Shown one piece after another: positions 56,984-64,000 of a stretch of 64,000 nt of DNA. Position numbers and translations under genes: made by a program. The stretch lies in NCBI GenBank assembly GCA_030068075.1, contig CM057839.1, positions 18,827,167-18,891,166 of the forward strand. Reading direction: 5' to 3'. The notes below the pieces were generated by a model that was given only the letters and a program-made list of their open reading frames with translations, was not told where the DNA came from and made no database searches. The stretch comes from Paguma larvata. Lineage: Eukaryota > Chordata > Mammalia > Carnivora > Viverridae. Within the stretch, counting starts at the first letter, position 1. The number at the start of each line of letters is the position of its first letter.

Positions 56984-59099
56984 ATTCCAGTCAAAGAAAG
57001 ACTTCACTAAACATTCAGAATCAGAGAAACTTCAACCAGATTTTACCAGTCTTGTAGTTGCAGGCTTGAGAGCGGACTAGAACTACAAACTGAGGTGTGT
57101 GGTGGGTAATACGATTTGCTATATTTTCTCTTTCCTCAGTGATTTGGATATCGCTCAGGGCTTGTAGAAGCTGATAGAAGAAAAAAAAGACTGGACTATA
57201 AGAAATTAAGAGATGGTTTTATTTCATTCTTTTCATTTTTTGAGGCTTTGATATTCACATTAAAATGATTTTGTGGGTGTTTCAGAAATAGGAGAGTAAA
57301 TGCTGAATTCCAGGATTATTATTGAGCTTATATTCATATGACATCATGTCCAGCCTTAGATCCTAGAATAACTATGTCACGTTTGTATTCGATAAATTAA
57401 CCATCCTTGGATATGACAGTGATCAAGTTAACTTGCGGAAAGCATGAATATGAAACGCTATGTGAGTTCAGCCATGTGGACCTCACTGTGTTACATTCTA
57501 CTCATGAAAATGAGATCCATATGTGACAATGTACTAGCACCAGAGAAACCTGGGAGAGAAAAATGAACTCCTTACAGAATCAGAGATCAAAAGATCTGTT
57601 CCATTAAACTTTAAACCAGAGAAATTCATCTGTCTGCCCCAGGGCCTAGTGTCAATCAATGACTCAGCTTTAGTTGGATTATGGTTAAGCCTGAATGGTC
57701 ATGCAAGAGAGAATTTCAGACAACCAGTCTCCAAAGAGATTGCTATTCTAAGACTTAACATGAAGGAGAAATATGCTTAGGTTTTGCTATAGGGCAAAGA
57801 AATTCTATTCACCAGTAAAGATAGAGTAAAAGTACTATGTTCCATATTTGTCATACTCATGTATGAAAATGGAGTCATCATTAGCAATTTGGTACAAACA
57901 GATATTTTGTTTCTTAATTTGCTTAATAAAATTTAAGCCAAGATTCACACAGGCTAGGGTGATAAGGATACTGGTGAGAATCTAAACTCTCACTGTACAG
58001 CTACGGTTTATGTAATTACAACCAATTTATTGAGGGAGAATTTCTACTCAGTGGGACATAAAGAGGAAACAGCGCTTTTTCGCCAGTAACTGTGCCCATC
58101 TTTGCTTTCTTGAATCCCTCCTTTCCGCGGATTAATTTCTTTGCAACAACTTAGTCAAATCCTGCAATTCTTCAGTTGTATCAATTGTTGGAAAAGTCTC
58201 ATTTTTGTGATGAAAACCCAGTCCTACTCATGATGAAAGTTCAATATCATATCAGTTTCATTTTTAAGACTCACTTTTCAAAACGCAGGATCAGTAAATC
58301 AGACTGAGATTCATGCATGTTTAATGGTATCAATTGAATAGTTGATCATGTGGCCCAAGTTGAAAAATACAGATAAGATTTGAATTTTAAAATATTTTTA
58401 TTTTAATCTTAACTTGAAACCAAAGAACTAGATAGATTGAGTCCACATACATCCTGTTGGTTAGCTGGAATATGTTTTTTTTTTTTTAATCAGAAGAACA
58501 ATTTAATTTAGGGGATATATTCCCAAGAAGATCACTTCCAAGATTTGTGACTCCTGTGGCCGTAATTATATATGAAATCCTTGCAACATGATTAAAATTA
58601 GTTTAGTTTCTTTAAGCAGAGTGTGGGAGGATCTAAATTGGTACCTTTTGAAAAACAAATAATTTTATAATAAGTGGGAATGAATATCAGCCTTTAGGTA
58701 GGATTCAATTTTATTATCAGCACTTGGCATAGCAAAATATTAAAATGTATAAATATTTGAAAATCTCAGTAACTCTCTTTTCACTTATTTGCAAATAGAG
58801 GAAATAATTATTTTCTAACAGCAAGCTGGTCACATATTAAACTTTTCATATGAATTGCCAAAAACAGCCAGGAGATGCAAAACATGTTGATCTAAGCTCG
58901 GGATCGTGAGTTAGAAAAGGAAAATAGATGAAGGATAACTAGAGATCCTGGAGAGACTGAAGTGCCATCTGTGAGTCTCCCCAGCTTCTGTCATCGCGAC
59001 ACCTGGCCAATAATGCACGCGCACACCCGGGGGGCAGCTCTGAGACTCAGAGCCCTGCTGACATCAAACACCCAAGAACTTGAAGCAGTGTCATGGATT
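56984..59099. other. Unique AT-rich non-coding sequence
   Basis: About 2.1 kb with no recognised repeat or gene. CpG-containing words are locally more common near 58,070-58,130 and 58,990-59,035 (catcgcgacacctggccaat), against an AT-rich background. Confidence 0.4.
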
Positions 59100-59760
59100 T
59101 CCCTTTCCAGTCTTTGGCTCTGCTTCTAATATAACTCATTAACAAATAGTAATCAAATAATAGTTTTCGCTTTGGTGCTTCTAATAAAATGACCCTCACC
59201 ACTTCGTAGCCTCTACTCGAAGACAAAAAGTGCTAAATGAGAAAGTAGAAATATAGCTCCTGTCCACTGCCCTTTTGCACAGAAGGAATGAGATGGTGAC
59301 TGATGTTTATTGTTAAGGCTTTTTATTAAATAATGGTCCTTCCTTGAGCGGTGGAATAATTTGAAAGGAAACCTGTGTTCATTAAAGAATACTGCCTCCT
59401 TTCCTTCCAAACATTCTCATGCTCTCATCTAAAGGAAAAGATGATCCTTGGTAGTCCTGCCACCTTCATCTGATTCAGCATCCTAATTATTGTTACTTTA
59501 ATGGAAGAAATTCCAATAACTAATTCATCAATAAATGCTTATTAAAACAGCTCATTTATCAGTGCCTCTTTATAATCGGTTCAATTGGATTATAATTTAG
59601 AGTATAATGCCTGAAGCATGTTAGTGTCATTAGGGAAGTGCAATCATTAGAAATGACTTGTGTTTGTATTTTGACCTTCCTTCCAAAAATTTCATATCAC
59701 CTTCAAAACAGTACACTAACGAAAGTATGTGTGACATTTATTTGAACATTGTACTGCAAG
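59100..59760. other. Repeat-free block, candidate conserved non-coding element
   Basis: About 660 bp free of recognisable repeats, dense in homeodomain-like cores (tcctaattattgttacttta, aataactaattcatcaataa, caattggattataatttaga) and with balanced words elsewhere. Looks like developmental enhancer sequence by texture only. Confidence 0.25.
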
Positions 59761-60260
59761 AAAAATCTGTAATCTGACTTGAGAGTGGGCTGGAATAAGA
59801 TATAAATACAAAACATAATTATCTAATTAAAATTTGTCTTTTGCAAAATACCTGTTTTGAAAAAGAGATGAAGCAAATTTTGCCATATAATACATGAGTT
59901 AATAAACTCTCTGAAGAACTCGTTCTGCGTGTACATGCACAAGGTAACAAAAGAAAACAAATCAGTTAATTGTCCAGAGGCACACAGAGTGGATCAAGAC
60001 TGGTTTAGCAAGACGGCTTATGGGGTCTCACTACACCAAACTTCTTAAGCTTATTCCAGAATCCTATTTTCTTCCCATTGTCTGCGTTTCTCCAAAAGTT
60101 GTTTTTCAGTTCATTTCTTAATAGCCTCTTTTTAAATACCTACAATCTTCATAGCAGCGATGTGATTCTTATGAGAATTATATAAAAGCATTTCCTACAC
60201 AATGCCGAGTTCATAGCTCTTAACCATCTTCATGGTACTTTTCCCCATCTTGAGACACTG
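59761..60260. other. Unique AT-rich non-coding sequence
   Basis: No repeat or gene recognised. Confidence 0.45.
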
Positions 60261-60261
60261 A

Positions 60262-60365
60262 GATATAGTTGAACACATTTAACTGAGCACCTCACATGGT
60301 GAAGATGTTCTGGAAGGTTCTGTGGGGGATATCAAGATGAGTGGGGCTCTGTCAAGTTTGAGGGG
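60262..60365 (-). mobile_element. L2 fragment
   Basis: Reverse L2 end: aacacatttaactgagcacc, ctcacatggtgaagatgttc, ggttctgtgggggatatcaa, gatgagtggggctctgtcaa. Confidence 0.5.
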
Positions 60366-60417
60366 AAGGTGTATGTGGAAAAATCTTCTCTAGGAGAGAT
60401 AATGTATCTTTTTTTTG

Positions 60418-60487
60418 GTGCCACCTCCGTAACCTAGCACAGTACCTGTACAACATTTAGTGCTCATGATATTGACAGATTCAATGT
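60418..60487 (+). mobile_element. L2 3' terminal fragment
   Basis: Forward L2 end: cacctccgtaacctagcaca, gtacctgtacaacatttagt, gctcatgatattgacagatt. It lies head-on to the reverse fragment at 60,262. Confidence 0.45.
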
Positions 60488-61250
60488 TTTTTTTTTTTAA
60501 TTCAACGATTTCAACTAGGAAGAAATAAATAAGTCAAATTATAAGTAACACATTGTAAACTCTAAGATGTTGTATCACTGAAGGTATTGAAGAGGTTGGC
60601 ATTTGTTTTTGCATCTTAAAATATGGCTAAATTATAGGGAGAGGAAAGGGCATTTTTGGTTTGGGAAAGAGTGTGGAAGAAAACATATGATAGGGTTGGT
60701 GCAACTTTGTACTAGGAGTAGCTGGGTTTGCTCACTGAAGTGGAGTGTGTGAGGAGAGACTGCGAGAGACGCATCTGCAATGGTTTTATATTAATCACTG
60801 TAAGGCCTCAACCCCACCTTACATTCCATGTCCATACATGATGAGAGAGTAGCTGGCCGGATGCCTGTTCATTCTGGACTGGACTCCAGCTTTACGTATT
60901 AAATGTGAGTTTGTTTTGTACTTTGCGACATTTTTGTGTTTGTCTTCACTTCTACGCAAGCAGAAATTGCTTCCCATTTATTTCCAGTGGACAGAAAAAA
61001 TACTTGGTGAAATGCATGAATTCAATAAATATTTCCTTGATTCCTGAATATTTAAATGATTCCACATGGTTCTATATGAAATTGTCAGCTACTACAGATT
61101 TCTGAGTGGAGAAAAATATTTTGTAGCCTTTATGACATGAGAGCAACCGTCAGGGTTGGTGTGGACACATCTATCCTTCTGCTGGCATTTGTGTTCATAT
61201 GCTCAAGTTCCAGGTACTATGGATGAAGTGAATGGTTTGTTACCTAAGAT
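60488..61250. other. Unique non-coding sequence
   Basis: No repeat or gene recognised. A poly(T) run sits at about 60,488-60,499. The 66-codon frame at 60905-61105 has no known domain. Confidence 0.45.
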
Positions 61251-61266
61251 CAATCTTTCCATTTCT

Positions 61267-61488
61267 TTTTTTTTTTAATTTTTTAAATATTTATTTATTT
61301 TCAAGACAGAGAGAGACAGAGCATGAGTGGGAGAGGGGCAGAGAGAGAGGGAGATACAGAATCGGAAGCAGGCTCCAGGCTCTGAGCTGTCAGCACAGAG
61401 TCCGGCACGGGGCTCGAACTCACAGACCACGAGATCATGACCTGAGCTGAAGTCAGACGCTCAACCAACTGAGACACTCAGGCGCCCC
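61267..61488 (-). mobile_element. Felid-type CAN SINE, young-looking
   Basis: Reverse-complement SINE with exact 16-bp TSD caatctttccatttct at 61251-61266 and 61489-61504. Body near consensus; head ends gacactcaggcgcccc. Confidence 0.95.
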
Positions 61489-61559
61489 CAATCTTTCCAT
61501 TTCTAATATGCCTTTACGAAGGCATTTCTCTAGAAATATTTCCTAATAATTTCCCTCAT

Positions 61560-63055
61560 TATCAATTTTTCCTTCTCTTTGGCCCTTTCCACTGTCATGC
61601 AAGAATGCTGTTATTTTTCCATCTTAAACAATATAAAATACAACTGTCTTACTCTATTTCATCTATAGCTACTTTACCTTTTCTCTATTTTTATGTAAGC
61701 TTCTTGAGTTTGTTGTTTATACTTACTAGATTCTTCTATTTCATTTTCTTGTAAACCAATTTCGATCAAGTTTCTCCCCATAATTTCATCAAAAGAGCTC
61801 TTGTCACTAGGGACAGCCACTTTAATAAATCCAATGGCTAATTATCAGGTCTCCTTTTATGTCAACTTTCAGTAGCAATTAATAGAGCTGGTGGCTATGT
61901 TTTAAAAATAATTTCCTCTTTGGTTTTTAGGGCATTGTCTCTTTTATTGGTTGTTTCTCAATTTCTTTTTCTGGCTCCTCCTTAGCCTGCTGATATATTA
62001 ATTTTGGAACGCATCAAGGTTTAGTTCTTGTGCCACTTCTTGACACTATTAACATGCATCCCTTTGGTGAGCCCGTCCCATCTTAAGACTTTATATCATC
62101 TATACATTAATGACTCCCAAATTTACATGTAAGCAGAAACTTTCATCTGAATTCAGACTTGTATGACTGATAGCCTTCGCAATACCCCTTTATTGATGTC
62201 TTGTCGCCATTTCTAGCATTTCCAATTAAATATAGCCCAAAGTGAAACCCATTATTCCTTCCAACACTTACCATCTTAGTGAAAGTCAATGACTTAGTTC
62301 TAGTTGATCAAGTTGAAGACTTTAGAATCATTTCGGACTTTTCCCTCCCACCTCTCATCTAATCCATGAACAAATAATGCTGGCTCTACTTTCTAGAATA
62401 TTTCTTATCACTTTTCTACCACCTGGTGCACGTTACTCTCCTCTTTAAACAAATGATTGGTGTAGCCTTATAATTTGTAGTCCTTCACCCACCTTTACTT
62501 TGCTTCCTGATACTATTATCAACTCCACAACCAAAATGAACCTTAAGAAATAAAATCAAATCCCACTACTTCTCTGCCAAAATCTTTCACTGAATTCCAG
62601 TCTCAGAAATATAACCAAAATCTCCACACAATCTGGCATCCATCATTTCTTCATTCTTACTGTCATCTACTCACCTTCTAGTCCATTGTGGTTTTCCCAC
62701 ACCCCTAATTTTAACACACGCTGAACATGCTTTGTCCTCTGGGTCTTTACATTGGCTATTTTCTTCTCCTGAAATTCTCTTTCTCAGGTATCCTCATTGC
62801 TCCTGCCTCACCTTCTTCAAGTTTTGGCTCAGCCTCTCTTCCCACCTACTTGGTACTCTCTTCTCTCTCTTTGCATGCTTTCTTCATATCATCTATCATC
62901 ACTCGGCTCACTATACAATTGATTTCTTTTTTGCTTTCATCTTCTTATTAGAATGTGGGCTCCATGAAAACTGGGATTTTGATGGTGTTTTCCACTGCTG
63001 TGTATAGTCTTGGTCATATAATAAGTACTTAACAAATATTTGCTGCATGACTCTG
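61560..63055 (+). mobile_element. Long L2 copy, ORF2 end to 3' end
   Basis: Forward L2 over about 1.5 kb: tttctggctcctccttagcc, ggtttagttcttgtgccact, catctatacattaatgactc, ccaaatttacatgtaagcag, ttaccatcttagtgaaagtc, actttagaatcatttcggac, tctttcactgaattccagtc, ctgggtctttacattggcta, ttattagaatgtgggctcca, aagtacttaacaaatatttg. Coding frame is destroyed; frames at 62727-63007 are shadows of the 3' UTR. Confidence 0.8.
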
Positions 63056-63404
63056 GTGATTGAACATCTTCTGTTCCCTTGTAGACAACTGACAAAGAGC
63101 AATGGAATGGCGGTGATTTATTACGCCAATCAGTATTCCTCCCTGAGCGTTGGGCTTATTACTATCAACACAAAGTTGGGATTCTGTTAATGAGAAAGGT
63201 GGGTGGCCATGTAGTTGATAATCAACAGCAAATGCAACCCAGAGGAGGGAGACCGAGGAGTGGTATTTGAAGGTCTTCAACGTGTTTTTCCTTAAAAAAT
63301 GAAAATGTTAGAAGATTAAAATTTCTTTTGGTGCACATGAAAAGGTTTGTCGTCTCGTGTATTTTTTTTCAGAAAGCAATACAAATCTTTGAAATATTGA
63401 GAAT
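63056..63404. other. Unique non-coding sequence
   Basis: No repeat or gene recognised. The 83-codon minus frame at 63029-63280 has no known domain. Confidence 0.45.
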
Positions 63405-63715
63405 TCTTTTTTTTTTTTTTTGGTTTTTATTTTTATTTTTTTATTTTTTTTTCCTTAGCCTCTCATTTATTTTTTTTTAATTTAAAATAGCTTATTTTCA
63501 AATTGGTTTACATAAAACACCCAGTGTTCATCCCAACATGTGCCCTTTTTTAATGCCCATCACCCTCTCTCCCCCCCCATCTCCCTCACCCTCAGTTTGT
63601 TCTTAGTCTTTGAGAGTCTCTTATGTTTTATCTCCCTCCCTCTCTGTGTCTTTTTTTTCTTTCCCCTCTCCCCCTCCCCCTGGCTTTTGCTTAGGAGTCT
63701 TATATTATCAAAACC
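63405..63715 (-). mobile_element. Carnivore L1 3' UTR, strongly 5'-truncated
   Basis: Begins on this strand with a T run (the poly(A)). Then attggtttacataaaacacc, cagtgttcatcccaacatgt, aatgcccatcaccctctctc, cctcagtttgttcttagtct, ttgagagtctcttatgtttt and a C/T-rich stretch follow the reverse-complement carnivore L1 3' UTR. TSD not clear. Frames at 63540-63849 are shadows. Confidence 0.7.
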
Positions 63716-64000
63716 CCTTTAACTTTATAAGGACTAAGTTTTCATTATCGTTACTGCTTTTTTCAAAAGCTCCTTTCTTCTGCATGCTGATGATGCTAAC
63801 AGAGGCTTTATATGAACTTGTAGGCTTTAAGTTAATTTTAGATGACTGAACTGAGGGTCAGAAATAAAAGAGAAGGAAGATTGAACACGAAGTCAGAGAA
63901 TAAATACACAATTTGTTGGTATCTTCAAATGACTACACAAGTATTTTTGTCTATGTCACATCTCTTTAGTACTCTTAAAGCCCCAATAGGAAGATAAGAT
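63716..64000. other. Unique AT-rich non-coding sequence
   Basis: No repeat or gene recognised up to the window end. Confidence 0.45.

Noticed and set aside
1..64000. CRISPR arrays, operons, ribosome binding sites, rRNA, U6/7SK/Y RNA genes
   Set aside because: None seen. The direct repeats are transposon duplications or microsatellites, and the only small-RNA-like sequence is the truncated tRNA-Ile half.

Overview
This window looks like nuclear DNA from a cat-family (Felidae) or closely related feliform carnivore. The main evidence is about 30 copies or copy fragments of a tRNA-derived carnivore SINE of the felid type (CAN SINE / SINEC_Fc-like). These carry pol III A and B boxes in the head (tggctcagtcgg, gttcgagcccc), a CT-rich stretch, and an AATAAA-containing A tail. 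Mammal-wide repeats (MIR, L2, L1, MaLR/ERVL LTRs, a Tigger-type DNA transposon, MER5A) and an AT-rich background complete the picture. I see no convincing protein-coding gene. Every longer open frame is either a repeat read in frame or a chance frame in unique sequence. The window is best read as a gene desert or the inside of a very large intron.

Layout. 0-7 kb: a SINE, two old LTRs (MLT1-like, MLT2-like), a Tigger-type transposon, a SINE, then a MIR/L2 cluster. 7-13 kb: L2 split by a SINE, two more SINEs, mostly unique DNA. 12.8-13.7 kb: an MLT1-type LTR lying within an oppositely oriented older LTR. 14.5-19 kb: L2, a SINE, a SINE-in-SINE nest, another SINE. 21-25 kb: the most layered locus, an L1 holding a SINE that holds an ERV-like solo LTR, plus a truncated tRNA-Ile 5' half in the same L1. 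26-28 kb: SINEs inside L2 and a triple SINE array inside a MIR. 30-36 kb: SINE pairs, an ERV1-like LTR, L2 and MER5A. 36-45 kb: MIR, microsatellites, and an L1 with a perfect 17-bp duplication hit by two later SINEs. 49.5-51.8 kb: an old L1 ORF2 body interrupted by three SINEs and a younger, twin-primed (internally inverted) L1. 52-64 kb: L2 fragments, unique AT-rich sequence, a 56-bp Z-DNA-type tract, a SINE, a long L2 copy, and a carnivore L1 3' end.

There is no operon, CRISPR array or prokaryotic feature. I did not find a new biological system. The most unusual single object is the tRNA-Ile(UAU)-like 5' half at 24,019-24,052. It has no poly(A) tail, is flanked by a 15/16 direct repeat, and stops in the anticodon loop where the target supplies TATAA microhomology. 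It fits the 'tailless retropseudogene' class. Repeat names come from remembered family consensus features, so subfamily names are tentative and boundaries are good to about 10-30 bp unless a target-site duplication (TSD) is given.
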